Below are positions 18,335 through 28,021 of a DNA stretch of 64,000 nt, one piece after another (the first letter of the stretch is position 1; every line of letters starts with the position of its first letter). The notes under the pieces are model-generated. The model saw nothing but the letters and a program-made list of their open reading frames with translations, made no database searches and was not told the origin of the DNA. This stretch comes from Bradyrhizobium campsiandrae (GTDB lineage Bacteria > Pseudomonadota > Alphaproteobacteria > Rhizobiales > Xanthobacteraceae), in NCBI RefSeq assembly GCF_014529705.1, contig NZ_JAANIH010000014.1:1-64000 (forward strand), in the 5' to 3' direction. Both the position numbers and the translations under genes were made by a program.

Positions 18335-20593
18335 ATGGGAAAACGAATCGTTCCTCCGGAAGAACCGGCCGAAATTCACGAAGTGCCGCTGCGCGACGCG
18401 CTGGAAGAGCGCTATCTTGCCTATGCGCTCTCCACCATCATGCACCGCGCGCTGCCCGACACGCGCGACGGCCTGAAGCCGGTGCACCGGCGCATCCTCT
18501 ACGGCATGCGCCTGCTCAGGCTCGACCCGGGCACGGCCTTCAAGAAATCCGCAAAAATCGTCGGCGACGTGATGGGCTCGTTCCATCCGCATGGCGACCA
18601 GGCCATCTACGACGCCATGGTGCGCCTCGCGCAGGATTTCTCCTCGCGCTATCCGCTGGTCGACGGCCAGGGCAATTTCGGCAATATCGACGGCGATAAC
18701 CCGGCCGCCTACCGCTACACCGAAGCGCGCATGACCGACGTCGCGCGGCTTCTGCTCGAAGGCATCGACGAGGACGGCGTCGAGTTCCGTGCCAATTATG
18801 ACGGCCAGTCGAAAGAGCCCGTCGTCTTGCCCGGCGGCTTCCCGAACCTGCTCGCCAACGGCGCGCAAGGCATCGCGGTCGGCATGGCCACCTCGATCCC
18901 GCCGCACAACGCCGCCGAGCTGTGTGACGCGGCGCTCCATCTGATCGAGAAGCCCGACGCGAAGTCGAAGGCGTTGATGAAGTGGGTCAAGGGTCCGGAC
19001 TTCCCGACCGGCGGCATCTGCGTCGATTCCAAGCAGGCGATTGCCGAAGCCTACACGACCGGCCGGGGCTCCTTCCGCGTTCGCGCCCGTTGGCAACAGG
19101 AAGAGGGCAACCGCGGCACTTGGGCGGTCGTCGTCACCGAGATCCCTTTCCTGGTGCAGAAGTCGCGGCTGATAGAGAAGGTCGCCGAGCTGCTGGACCA
19201 GAAGAAGCTGCCGCTGGTCGGCGACATCAGGGACGAGTCGGCCGAAGACGTCCGCATCGTCATCGAGCCGAAGTCGAAGAACGTCGATCCTGCCCTGATG
19301 ATGGAATCGCTGTTCCGGCTCACCGAGCTCGAAAACAAGATTCCGCTGAACCTCAACGTGCTGATCAAGGGCCGTATCCCCAAGGTCGTCGGGCTCGCGG
19401 AATGCCTGCGCGAATGGCTCGACCATCTCCGCGACGTGCTGATCCGTCGCTCCAACTTCCGCAAGGGGCAGATCGAGCACCGCCTCGAGGTGCTCGGCGG
19501 TCATCTGATCGCCTATCTCAACCTCGACAAGGTGATCAAGATCATCCGCACCGAGGACGAGCCGAAGCCGGCCTTGATCAAGGCTTTCAAGCTCACCGAG
19601 ATCCAGGCGGAAGCCATCCTCAACATGCGCCTGCGCAATCTGCGCAGGCTCGAGGAAATGCAAATCCGCGACGAGGACAGGGATCTCCGCAAGGAGCTTA
19701 GGGGCATTGAGGGCCTGCTCGCATCCGAAGCCGAGCAGTGGAAGAAGGTCGGCGAGCAGGTCGGGAAGGTTCGCGACATGTTCGGACCGAAGACGCCGCT
19801 CGGCAAGCGCCGCACCACTTTTGCCGATGCGCCCGAGCACGATCTCGCCGCGATGGAAGAAGCCCTCGTCGAGCGCGAGCCGGTGACCGTCGTCGTCTCC
19901 GACAAGGGCTGGATCCGCACCATGAAGGGCCATGTCGAGGATCTCTCGGGCCTGGCCTTCAAGCAGGACGACAAGCTCGGCTTTGCCTTCTTCGCCGAGA
20001 CGACCTCGAAGCTTTTGCTGTTCGCCACCAACGGCAAGTTCTATTCGCTCGACGTTGCGAAGCTGCCGGGCGGCCGCGGCCATGGCGAGCCGATCCGCCT
20101 GTTCATCGACCTCGAGCAGGAGGCGGCTCCCGTCGCGCTGTTCGTGCACAAGGGCGGACGCAAATTCCTGGTCGCGAGCCACGAGGGTCAGGGCTTCGTC
20201 GTCAACGAGGATGATTGCGTCGGCACCACCAAGAAGGGCAAGCAGGTCCTCAACGTCGACATGCCGAACGAGGCGCGCGCCATCACCGAGGTGCTCGGCG
20301 ACACCGTCGCGGTCATCGGCGACAACCGCAAGATGCTGATCTTCCCGCTCGACCAGGTGCCGGAGATGGCGCGTGGCCGCGGCGTGCGCCTGCAGAAGTA
20401 CAAGGACGGCGGTCTGTCCGACGTCGCCGTGTTCGACGCCAAGACGGGTCTGACCTGGAAGGACTCCGCCGGTCGCGAGTTCTCCGCGACCATGAAGGAG
20501 CTCGCGGAATGGCAGGGCACCCGTGCGGATGCCGGCCGGCTGCCGCCGAAGGGTTTCCCGAAGTCGAACAAGTTCGGCAAGGCGATCGGGTAG
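18335..20593 (+). CDS. parC: DNA topoisomerase IV subunit A
   Basis: Breakage-reunion subunit of topoisomerase IV, which decatenates daughter chromosomes with ParE. In the 752-aa product the catalytic Tyr is in YRYTEARM (Y128), after [15 protein letters not shown] and [19 protein letters not shown] (the quinolone-resistance region). The C-terminal beta-pinwheel contains GGRGHGEP and GRKFLVAS repeats. The [12 protein letters not shown] context and absence of the GyrA box QRRGGKG favour ParC over GyrA. parE is not in this window. Confidence 0.95.
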   Translation: MGKRIVPPEEPAEIHEVPLRDALEERYLAYALSTIMHRALPDTRDGLKPVHRRILYGMRLLRLDPGTAFKKSAKIVGDVMGSFHPHGDQAIYDAMVRLAQDFSSRYPLVDGQGNFGNIDGDNPAAYRYTEARMTDVARLLLEGIDEDGVEFRANYDGQSKEPVVLPGGFPNLLANGAQGIAVGMATSIPPHNAAELCDAALHLIEKPDAKSKALMKWVKGPDFPTGGICVDSKQAIAEAYTTGRGSFRVRARWQQEEGNRGTWAVVVTEIPFLVQKSRLIEKVAELLDQKKLPLVGDIRDESAEDVRIVIEPKSKNVDPALMMESLFRLTELENKIPLNLNVLIKGRIPKVVGLAECLREWLDHLRDVLIRRSNFRKGQIEHRLEVLGGHLIAYLNLDKVIKIIRTEDEPKPALIKAFKLTEIQAEAILNMRLRNLRRLEEMQIRDEDRDLRKELRGIEGLLASEAEQWKKVGEQVGKVRDMFGPKTPLGKRRTTFADAPEHDLAAMEEALVEREPVTVVVSDKGWIRTMKGHVEDLSGLAFKQDDKLGFAFFAETTSKLLLFATNGKFYSLDVAKLPGGRGHGEPIRLFIDLEQEAAPVALFVHKGGRKFLVASHEGQGFVVNEDDCVGTTKKGKQVLNVDMPNEARAITEVLGDTVAVIGDNRKMLIFPLDQVPEMARGRGVRLQKYKDGGLSDVAVFDAKTGLTWKDSAGREFSATMKELAEWQGTRADAGRLPPKGFPKSNKFGKAIG

Positions 20594-20628
20594 AGGCGCC
20601 GCCTCCGACTGTTTGCCACAACACCGGT

Positions 20629-20729
20629 GTCATGCCCCGCGAAGGCGGGGCATCCAGCACGCCGCGTCTTCTCCGTATACGTCGCTGTCTCTGGAATACT
20701 GGATCGCCCGGTCAAGGCCGGGCGATAAC
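20629..20729. repeat. Bradyrhizobium-type extragenic palindromic element
   Basis: Two hairpins, ATGCCCCGC/GCGGGGCAT (20632-20653) and TCGCCCGG/CCGGGCGA (20704-20726), are joined by CATCCAGCACGCC and CTGGAATACTGGA. This two-hairpin layout is common between genes in Bradyrhizobium and Rhodopseudomonas. It sits between parC and the following binding-protein gene and may act as parC's 3' stabiliser or terminator. Confidence 0.75.
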
Positions 20730-20851
20730 CGCGAGGGCGGGACGCGCAAACGCCTAGCAGATAGTCGTGAGCGCATAAGTGCCTTGGCCGTGTGGGCATG
20801 AACATTGCTTTTTCCTGGCAACCGCAAACGTCGAAAGCCAAGAAGAAACCG

Positions 20852-22402
20852 ATGTTCAAACTGAAGTCTTTCATTCCAGCATTGTTCGCCCTCGCGCTGG
20901 TCGCCTCCCCCGTGCAGGCCGCAGGCAATCTCGTCGCGGTGCTCGAGGCCGAAATCGTCACGCTCGATCCGCATTTCTCCACCGCCTATATTTCGCGCAC
21001 CTTCGGCTACATGGTGTTCGACACGCTGTTCGCTCAGGATTCCAAGGGCGAGGTCAAGCCGCAGATGGTGCAGGATTGGAAGGTCTCCGCCGACGGACTG
21101 ACCTACACTTTCACGCTCCGCGACGGACTGAAGTGGCATGACGGCCAGCCCGTGACTGCGACCGATTGCGTCGCGTCGCTGCGCCGCTGGGGCACCCGCA
21201 GCGCGCTCGGCCGCCGCATCTTTGCAATCACGGCCTCGCTCGAGCCGGCCGACGCAAAGACCTTCGTGCTGACGCTGAAGGAGCCTTCCGGCCTCGTCAT
21301 CAACGCACTCGGCAATCCCGTCAGCCCGGTGGCCTTCATGATGCCCGAGCGCATCGCGAAAACGCCCGGCGACCAGCGCATCACCGAGATCGTCGGCTCC
21401 GGTCCGTTCGTCTACAACAAGGCCGATCATCGCACCGGGGATCGCATGATCCTGAAGAAGTTCGCCGACTATGTGCCGCGTCCGGAGCCTGCGGACTTCC
21501 TCGCCGGCGGCAAGCGCGTCAACATCGACACGCTCGAGATCCGCGTCATCCCTGACGGTGCGACCGCGGCGTCCGCGCTCCAGGCCGGCGAGATCGACTT
21601 CATGCAATACGCGCCGTTCGATCTGCTGCCGCAACTCGAGAAGAATTCTCGGGTCAAGCTCGTCAATTTCACCGGCGGCAACATGTTCGCCGGCGCCTAT
21701 CGCCTCAACGCCGCATCAAAACCATTCGATGATCCTGCAATCCGGCGCGTACTGTGGAAGCTGGTCGATCAGCGCGAGGTGCTGGACGCGCTCGGGCTCG
21801 ACGCCAAATACGCCACGCCCTGCGCGACGTTCTTCACCTGCGGCACGACCTATGAGAGCAAGGCCGGCACGGAAGCCGCGGCGAGCCCGTCGATCGAGGC
21901 GGCGAAGACGGCGCTGAAGGCGACGAAATATGCCGGCGAGCCTGTGGTCGTGATGGAGGCCAACGATCTCGAAGCTCCGCGCGTCTCGGCGCAGGTGCTG
22001 GCCGAGCGGCTGAAGGCCGCCGGCTTCAACGTCGATCTCCAGGTGATGGACTGGGCCAGTGTGCTGGCGCGCCGCGCCAAGAAGGAAGGCTGGAGCGTGT
22101 ATGGCGTTCACGCCGGCGGCTTTGACCTTGGTTCGCCGCTTACCAACGTGATGGTTGCGTTCAACTGTGCCGACTTCACCGGCTGGCAATGCGATCAGCG
22201 GATCACGCCGCTGATGGAAGCCTTCGCCAAGGCGCCCACCGAGGAGGGCCGCAAGACGATCGCCGGCGAGATCCAGAGCGTGATGTACGATCAGGCGCCC
22301 GCGATCCCGTGGGGGCAATTCGCGCAGCCGGCGCTTTATCGCGCAACGCTTCGCAATCTGATACCGTCCGCCATCCCCGTTTTCTGGAATGTTGAGAAGT
22401 AA
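20852..22402 (+). CDS. ABC transporter substrate-binding protein, family 5 (peptide/nickel type)
   Basis: Periplasmic solute receptor of the DppA/OppA class. From the ATG at 20852 the product is 516 aa with a signal peptide (KSFIPALFALALVASPVQA) and the SBP_bac_5 fold, including LDPHFSTAYISRTFGYMVFDTLFAQD and LTYTFTLRDGLKWHDGQPVTATD. The frame is open upstream to 20792 but lacks a signal peptide there. No permease or ATPase genes are adjacent; instead a GMC oxidoreductase begins 4 bp after the stop, so the two are co-transcribed. Ligand unknown. Confidence 0.88.
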   Translation: MFKLKSFIPALFALALVASPVQAAGNLVAVLEAEIVTLDPHFSTAYISRTFGYMVFDTLFAQDSKGEVKPQMVQDWKVSADGLTYTFTLRDGLKWHDGQPVTATDCVASLRRWGTRSALGRRIFAITASLEPADAKTFVLTLKEPSGLVINALGNPVSPVAFMMPERIAKTPGDQRITEIVGSGPFVYNKADHRTGDRMILKKFADYVPRPEPADFLAGGKRVNIDTLEIRVIPDGATAASALQAGEIDFMQYAPFDLLPQLEKNSRVKLVNFTGGNMFAGAYRLNAASKPFDDPAIRRVLWKLVDQREVLDALGLDAKYATPCATFFTCGTTYESKAGTEAAASPSIEAAKTALKATKYAGEPVVVMEANDLEAPRVSAQVLAERLKAAGFNVDLQVMDWASVLARRAKKEGWSVYGVHAGGFDLGSPLTNVMVAFNCADFTGWQCDQRITPLMEAFAKAPTEEGRKTIAGEIQSVMYDQAPAIPWGQFAQPALYRATLRNLIPSAIPVFWNVEK

Positions 22403-22406
22403 CGCA

Positions 22407-23951
22407 ATGTACGATGTCATTGTTGTCGGCGGTGGCTCGGCCGGTGCCGCTGTGGCCGCAAGGCTGTCCGAAGATCCGGCACGGCGCGTCCTGCTGCTCG
22501 AGGCGGGGCTCGACTGGCGTGCTGATGAAGCGCCGTGGGAAGTGAGGACGCCGAACCCGATCCCGATCATCCACAAGCGCGAGTACCAGGAGAAATGGCA
22601 GTGGCCTGATCTCCTGACGCGGCGGGTGGCGGGGCAGGAGCCGCGCTTCTACTGGCGTGGCAAGGGACTCGGCGGCTCGTCGATGATGAACGGGCAGATC
22701 GCAATCCGCGGCGTCGCTGACGCATTCGACGAATGGGCGGCCAATGGCTGCGCCGGCTGGTCGGCCAGGGAGGTGATGCCGCTGTTCTCCGTGATCGAGG
22801 ACGATCTGGAATTCGGCAAGCTTGAAGGTCACGGCCGCGGCGGCCCGCTGCCGGTTTATCGCGCGCCGCCGGAAAAATGGGGCCCGATCGATCGCGGCTT
22901 GCGTGATGCGGCATTGGCGAGCGGCTATCCCTGGTGCGCCGACCTCAACGGCCCTGATGGCGAAGGCGTTGCCTGCTATCCGATCAACAGCCGCGACAGC
23001 CGCCGCATCACCACCAACGAGGGCTATCTCGAACCCGCGCGGGGCCGTGCCAATCTGGAAATCCGGGGCAGGACGCTGGTCGATCGCGTGCTGATCAGCG
23101 ACGGCCGTGCGACGGGCTTGCGCGTTCACACCGAGGGGCAGGGCACCAGCGAAATCAGCGCGCGGCAGATCGTGCTCTGCGCCGGCGCGATCCACAGCCC
23201 GGCGATCCTGCTGCGCTCGGGCATCGGTCCTGCCGAGGAGCTGCAAGCGATGGGCATCTCGGTGATGCGCGATCTGCCGGTCGGCCGCCATTTCTTCGAT
23301 CACCCGTTGTTTCGGGCCACGATCCAGCTGCACGAGAAGCTGCGGCCCACCGATCCCGATACCCGCCACACCAATTGCTGCGTGACCTATTCCTCGGGTC
23401 TTGCCGAGGGCGGCAAGCGCGACATGATCCTGATTGCCTTCAACCACCGCGGCATCGGCATGCCCGGCGCGATCGGCGCTGGCCTGTTCAATGCCTATTC
23501 GCGCGGAACGCTGAAGCTGGCTTCGACCGATCCCAGTATCGATCCGGTCGTCGAGGAGAACATGCTGGCCGATCCACGTGACATGCTGCGCATGATGGAT
23601 GCGGTGAAGCGGCTCGCCGTGATCACCTCGCAGCCGGCACTCGCAGGCATCGCCGACTGGATCAGGCTGGCCGACACCGATCTGACCTTGCCGCAGGCGG
23701 CCGCGCTCCCGGATCACGAACTGGATGCGTTGTTGCGGCGCGAGACCGGCGATATCCAGCACGCCGCGGGGAGTTGCCGCATGAGCGGAATCAACGACGG
23801 AGATGGCGTCGTCAATCCGGACGGCACCGTGAAGGGCATCTCGGGCCTGCGCGTCGCGGACGCCTCGATCATGCCGTCCGATTGCCGCGCCAACACCCAC
23901 TTCACGACAGTGGTGATCGGGGAAGCGATCGCGCGGATGATGATGCGGTAG
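22407..23951 (+). CDS. GMC-family FAD oxidoreductase
   Basis: A 514-aa flavoprotein of the glucose-methanol-choline family. Seen: N-terminal FAD-binding VIVVGGGSAGAAVAARLSE, KGLGGSSMMNGQIAIRG (GMC signature 1), GAIHSPAILLRSGIG (signature 2), and the C-terminal HAAGSCRMS ... RVADASIMPS ... NTHFTTVVIGE with the active-site His. It probably oxidises an alcohol to an aldehyde, like choline dehydrogenase and other GMC dehydrogenases, but the substrate cannot be inferred. It is coupled to the preceding peptide-type binding protein. Confidence 0.9.
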   Translation: MYDVIVVGGGSAGAAVAARLSEDPARRVLLLEAGLDWRADEAPWEVRTPNPIPIIHKREYQEKWQWPDLLTRRVAGQEPRFYWRGKGLGGSSMMNGQIAIRGVADAFDEWAANGCAGWSAREVMPLFSVIEDDLEFGKLEGHGRGGPLPVYRAPPEKWGPIDRGLRDAALASGYPWCADLNGPDGEGVACYPINSRDSRRITTNEGYLEPARGRANLEIRGRTLVDRVLISDGRATGLRVHTEGQGTSEISARQIVLCAGAIHSPAILLRSGIGPAEELQAMGISVMRDLPVGRHFFDHPLFRATIQLHEKLRPTDPDTRHTNCCVTYSSGLAEGGKRDMILIAFNHRGIGMPGAIGAGLFNAYSRGTLKLASTDPSIDPVVEENMLADPRDMLRMMDAVKRLAVITSQPALAGIADWIRLADTDLTLPQAAALPDHELDALLRRETGDIQHAAGSCRMSGINDGDGVVNPDGTVKGISGLRVADASIMPSDCRANTHFTTVVIGEAIARMMMR

Positions 23952-24086
23952 TCCGACTGCCTCCGATGCCTGGCGTGGATCGAGCAGGAAGGACAACAGA
24001 CGACCGGCCACGTTTTCAACAGTGAGCCACGCCGAAGCTGATGCCGCAACCGGCATCAGCTTCGGCGCGAAGGTTTCAGCTATCAG

Positions 24087-24905
24087 TTACGGCTTCACCT
24101 TGTTGGTCGGCCAGTTGTGGGTCTCGGCCGTGGCATCTCGGCACCAGCGATAGAAGGCGTCGTAGAGCAGCATGCCGGCCTCGAGCTGTTCGAGGTCGTC
24201 GTCGTACATCCGCGACAGCCCGAGCGATGCGGCGAGCAGACCGGGCGCCTCGGGTGCAAGATCCGGCCTTGCCGTGTCGGCGCCGCGCACCAGCGTGGCC
24301 AGCCGCAGCAGGGCCGGTGTCGCGATTCCGAACTCCTCGATCATGACGTCGAAGGTGCAGAGCTCGCCGCGGTGGCTCCAGAACACGTTCTCGATGTCGA
24401 ATGGCGCGGCGTTGAAGCGCTCGCCGACCGCGACGACCTCGGAGGGGGCCACGTAGAGGAACACCGCGTTCGGATCGACGAAGCGGCGGATCAGCCAGGG
24501 GCAGGCGATGCGGTCGACCTTGGGGCGGGCCCGCGTCACCCAGATGGTGCGTCCCTTGGCGTCGCGCGGCGGCAGTTTGCGGGTATCGAGCAGCGGCAAT
24601 TTGGCTGCTTTCCAGCCCTCGAAGCCTCCCTCCAGCGTTTCGGCTTCGGCGCCGAGCTGGCGGAGCCAGGCCGCCGTGCCTTGTGCCAGCTTTTCACCGC
24701 GGAAGCAGGAGACGATGGTGCGGCGGCCGGCGAAGTCACCGCCCCAATCCGCAACCGTCTCGTGGCTGAATCTGACAGAGCCCGGGATCAGCCGCCGGTC
24801 GGCGGCAAAATCCTCCTCCGTCCGCACGTCGATCAGGACAGGAGCGTTGGCCGTGCCGATCAGGCGTGCCAATTTATCGGATGATATGGTCGTGAATGTA
24901 GACAT
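24087..24905 (-). CDS. Rhodanese - chromate-resistance (ChrB C-terminal) fusion protein
   Basis: A 272-aa two-domain protein. Residues 1-105 form a rhodanese domain (VLIDVRTEEDFAADRRLIPGS, active-site loop SCFRGEK with its Cys). Residues about 130-272 match the ChrB C-terminal domain (WVTRARPKVDRIACPWLIRRFVDP, FDVMIEEFG, LLYDAFYRWCRD). In ChrB the latter part is linked to chromate response, but no chrA efflux gene lies nearby. The ATG at 24905 follows the conserved start MSTFTTISSDKL; an upstream ATG at 24977 would add a basic, unlikely tail. It diverges from the lactonase-like gene. Confidence 0.82.
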   Translation of the reverse strand: MSTFTTISSDKLARLIGTANAPVLIDVRTEEDFAADRRLIPGSVRFSHETVADWGGDFAGRRTIVSCFRGEKLAQGTAAWLRQLGAEAETLEGGFEGWKAAKLPLLDTRKLPPRDAKGRTIWVTRARPKVDRIACPWLIRRFVDPNAVFLYVAPSEVVAVGERFNAAPFDIENVFWSHRGELCTFDVMIEEFGIATPALLRLATLVRGADTARPDLAPEAPGLLAASLGLSRMYDDDLEQLEAGMLLYDAFYRWCRDATAETHNWPTNKVKP

Positions 24906-25153
24906 GTTGATGCGTCCTCGTGGGAACCGAACGGGACGCGATACTTGGGCATGTCGCCTCGTGGGGAGATCGCTCAAATCCCCATGCGCTGATTACAGCG
25001 AAACCGCGTCAGCCTGTCAATCGGCTGATGCATCGGCATTGGAGATTAGAAAGATAGCTGCCGCGCCCTATAATGCTTGGAGGCGGAATTCTGCGGCGGG
25101 ATCGGGGTTGATCCTCGGTCGCAGCAAGCAGGCGCTGCAAGGAAGGACCAGGG

Positions 25154-25990
25154 ATGACGCGCAAGATCATGTCCAAGACCACGCTCGCTCTCGCCGTTGC
25201 CGCATTCGCGCTATCGACCCAGACTGGGTTCGCGCAGCAGCAGGGCGTTGAGAAGCTTTACATCATGAATTGTGGAGAGGGCGTCGCCGGCGATATCGGG
25301 CGCTGGTCGCCCGGGGTGAACGAGGGCAAGTCGATGGACTTCGTTGACACCTGCTATCTCATCAAGCACCCGAAGGGCTGGTTCCTCTGGGACACCGGCA
25401 TTCCCGACGCCGTCGCGGCGATGCCGAACGGGCTCGCGCCGGCCGATCCCAAGGCCGTGACCTGGAAGCGGCCGAAGACGCTGGCGTCGCAGCTCGAGCA
25501 GATCGGCGTCAAGCCCGCCGATATCAAGGCGATGGGCGTGTCGCACACCCATCCCGATCACATCGGCAATGTCGAGATGTTCCCGCAAGCGACGCTCTAC
25601 GTGCAGAAGGCCGAGTATGACTGGCCCGGCGCCAACAACGAGCCGCGCTTCAAGCCCTCGCATCCGGTCGAATTGCTCGCCGGCGACAAGGACGTGTTCG
25701 GCGATGGCAGCATCACCATCCTCTCGACGCCCGGCCACACGCCGGGACACCAGTCGTTGATGGTGCGATTGCCGAAGACCGGCGTGGTGGTGCTCTCAGG
25801 GGATGCCGCCCACTTCAAGGACAATTACGACAATCGCCGCGTCCCTGTGAACAATGTCAACAAGGAGCAGTCGCTCGCCTCGATGCAGAAGATCGCCGAC
25901 ACCATTTCGAAGGAGAAGGCGCAGCTCTGGATCAACCACGACAAGGCCCAGCGCGACATCCAGAAGATGTCACCGGAGTTTTACGACTAG
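25154..25990 (+). CDS. Exported metallo-beta-lactamase-fold hydrolase, AHL-lactonase-like
   Basis: A 278-aa MBL-fold protein whose two-zinc motif HxHxDH is intact as SHTHPDHIG (H131, H133, D135, H136), with later ligands in TPGHTPGHQS and LSGDAAH. Overall length and layout match the N-acyl-homoserine-lactonase family (AiiA/AttM), which opens the lactone ring of quorum signals. Unlike AiiA it has a signal peptide (LALAVAAFALSTQTGFA), so it would act in the periplasm. Many proteins carrying this family name have other substrates, so the activity is inferred. Confidence 0.8.
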   Translation: MTRKIMSKTTLALAVAAFALSTQTGFAQQQGVEKLYIMNCGEGVAGDIGRWSPGVNEGKSMDFVDTCYLIKHPKGWFLWDTGIPDAVAAMPNGLAPADPKAVTWKRPKTLASQLEQIGVKPADIKAMGVSHTHPDHIGNVEMFPQATLYVQKAEYDWPGANNEPRFKPSHPVELLAGDKDVFGDGSITILSTPGHTPGHQSLMVRLPKTGVVVLSGDAAHFKDNYDNRRVPVNNVNKEQSLASMQKIADTISKEKAQLWINHDKAQRDIQKMSPEFYD

Positions 25991-26074
25991 TTTTCGCCGG
26001 CATCGCTGTTGCCATCAGGGTGGCAGCAGGGGTGTGATAAGCGCCTCCGAAACTCCGGAACGGGAGGCGAAGGC

Positions 26075-26953
26075 GTGGGGGAGTGGCTCGGCGTCGCGAT
26101 CGCGCTTGTGTCGAGCAGCATCGGCGGCAGTGCTGCAGCGATCACCCGCTATCTCGTCACCGGCGCCGACCCGGTCATGCTGGCGATCCTGCGTTGGGGG
26201 ATTGGTTTCCTCTGCCTGCTGCCTTGCGCGCTGCTGCTCCGCGTGCGCTGGCCTGAGCGTTCGGACTGGCCGGCGGTGATGGCGCTCGGGATCTGCTTCT
26301 TCGGCCTGTTCTTCATCCTCTACAACATTGCGATCTCCTACACGACCGCTGCCCGCGCGAGTCTCGCGCTGGCGACGCTGCCGCTTCACACCATGGTGGT
26401 CGGCGCCATTCTCGGCGTTGAGCGGCTGACCGCGCGCAAGATCGTCGGTGTCGGCATCGCCGTGCTCGGCGTGGTGGCGGCGCTGGCCGTGGGCCTGGCG
26501 CAGAGCCCGCCCGGTTCCTGGCGCGGCGAGCTGATCATGACCGGGGCGGTGTTCTGCATGGCGTTCTACAACGTGCTGTCGCGCCCGCTGATGCAGCGCT
26601 CCAGCGCGCTTGGCTTTCTCACGGTCGGCATGGGCGCGGGCGCTGTGGTGCTGATACTTGCAGGGCTCTTGAAGGGTAGTTTTGCCGCGCTTGCGCAGTT
26701 CACGCCGGCGCAGTGGATTGCCGGGATCTATCTTGGCGCCGGAGGCGGCGCGCTCGCCTTCATCCTTTGGGTCATGGCGCTGCGGCGCGCGACGCCGACG
26801 CGGGTGGCGAACACGATGACGGTCAATCCGATCGCGGCCACGTTGCTGGCGGCGCTGCTGATCGGCGAGCCGATCGCGCCGAATCTTCTGATCGGGCTCG
26901 TCGCCGTGTTCGCCGGCATCTGGATCGCGACCAGCAAGGCGAAGACGGATTGA
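26075..26953 (+). CDS. EamA/DMT-superfamily transporter
   Basis: A 292-aa inner-membrane protein with ten hydrophobic segments and two EamA repeats; the repeats are seen in TTAARASLALATLPLHTMVVGAIL and TPTRVANTMTVNPIAATLLAALLIGEP. Members export amino acids and other small metabolites. The GTG at 26075 is chosen because GGGAGG lies 7 bp upstream and the length becomes typical; an ATG at 26009 would add an implausible polar tail. Substrate unknown. Confidence 0.88.
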   Translation: MGEWLGVAIALVSSSIGGSAAAITRYLVTGADPVMLAILRWGIGFLCLLPCALLLRVRWPERSDWPAVMALGICFFGLFFILYNIAISYTTAARASLALATLPLHTMVVGAILGVERLTARKIVGVGIAVLGVVAALAVGLAQSPPGSWRGELIMTGAVFCMAFYNVLSRPLMQRSSALGFLTVGMGAGAVVLILAGLLKGSFAALAQFTPAQWIAGIYLGAGGGALAFILWVMALRRATPTRVANTMTVNPIAATLLAALLIGEPIAPNLLIGLVAVFAGIWIATSKAKTD

Positions 26954-27234
26954 TGAATCTCGCGCAGCGCGACGGGCTACATATTTCGTCGAACTCTACC
27001 AATAATCCCTCGCGGAGCAGGACGTCGTGCAGCTCAATGCAGGTGCAAGCGGCTCGCCGTCCTTTGTGCTGCCTATAGTTTCGTCAAAGCGGTCATCGAT
27101 GATGCAAATAGGCGCGCAATTTGGAAGAGCAGCAATGCATTCTCCGAAATTCCGAAGAGACGTCACTTAAGCGTCCTTTAAAGAGTCGGTCGATAAGCAT
27201 GCAAGCGTAAGTCAATCAGCGGTACGGCAAGCAA

Positions 27235-27948
27235 ATGCGAAATGCGATCGGACGGCGTCAGTTCTTGTGCGGTTGTTGCGCAGTGATCGGTGCTGCGGCT
27301 GTGCCGGGGCGCGTTCGCGCCGCTGATAATCCCGAGATCGTGCCGGTCGAGTTCGCGAGCTTTCATGATCAGACATTCAAGAACGACTATCTGCAGTTCA
27401 TGAATGTGACGATCCCGTCCGGACAGATCGCGGCGTATCACAGTCACACCAAGGACTTTGCCCAGGTGTACATGGCCGTGTCGGATGCGGAGGGGACGCC
27501 GCTCGGCGGCAAGCCCGTCATTACGCCGCGCAAGGTCGGCGAAGTGCTGTTCACGAACTACACGAAGAAACCGATCGTGCACCAGGTCGCCAATGTCGGC
27601 GCCAGCGACTTCCGGATCATGGGATTTGAACTGTTCGATTCAGAGCCCGGCCGCTTCTCGCCGCAGGCGCGCCCCGAGCCCTACATCTCGGTGATGGATA
27701 ACCACCGCGTCCAGGCCTGGCGGCTGATCCTCCAGCCCGGCCAGGTTGCGCCGGCGATGACGCAGGCCGCGCCCGGCGTGCGCATCGTGGTGCAGGGCGG
27801 CATGTTGGTCGAGGGCGTGCAGGGCAAGCCGGACCACAAGCTGAACCTGAAATATGGCGACTTCGCCTGGCAGAATACGGGTCCGGTTCGGACCATGCGA
27901 AATGTGGGGACGTCGACCGTCGAGCTCGTCGAGTTCGAACTGAAGTAA
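27235..27948 (+). CDS. Tat-exported cupin-like protein of unknown function
   Basis: A 237-aa protein beginning with a twin-arginine signal ([20 protein letters not shown], cleavage near ARA-A), implying folded export. The mature part has two similar halves: the first contains [26 protein letters not shown] and the second [24 protein letters not shown]. This suggests a bicupin. Only the first half keeps the His-x-His metal-type residues. It precedes a chemoreceptor by 73 bp. I do not recognise a named family. Confidence 0.7.
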   Translation: MRNAIGRRQFLCGCCAVIGAAAVPGRVRAADNPEIVPVEFASFHDQTFKNDYLQFMNVTIPSGQIAAYHSHTKDFAQVYMAVSDAEGTPLGGKPVITPRKVGEVLFTNYTKKPIVHQVANVGASDFRIMGFELFDSEPGRFSPQARPEPYISVMDNHRVQAWRLILQPGQVAPAMTQAAPGVRIVVQGGMLVEGVQGKPDHKLNLKYGDFAWQNTGPVRTMRNVGTSTVELVEFELK

Positions 27949-28021
27949 GGCACGTGCAGAGCGTGGGAGCTGGCGGGGGCCGGTCCTCACGTCGAAGTTC
28001 GATGCGAATGAGGAGCGGGGC

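Noticed and set aside
20852..22402. Nickel-specific transporter (NikA) call for the family-5 binding protein
   Set aside because: The family cannot be told apart from peptide or other ligands by sequence here, and no nikBCDE genes are adjacent.
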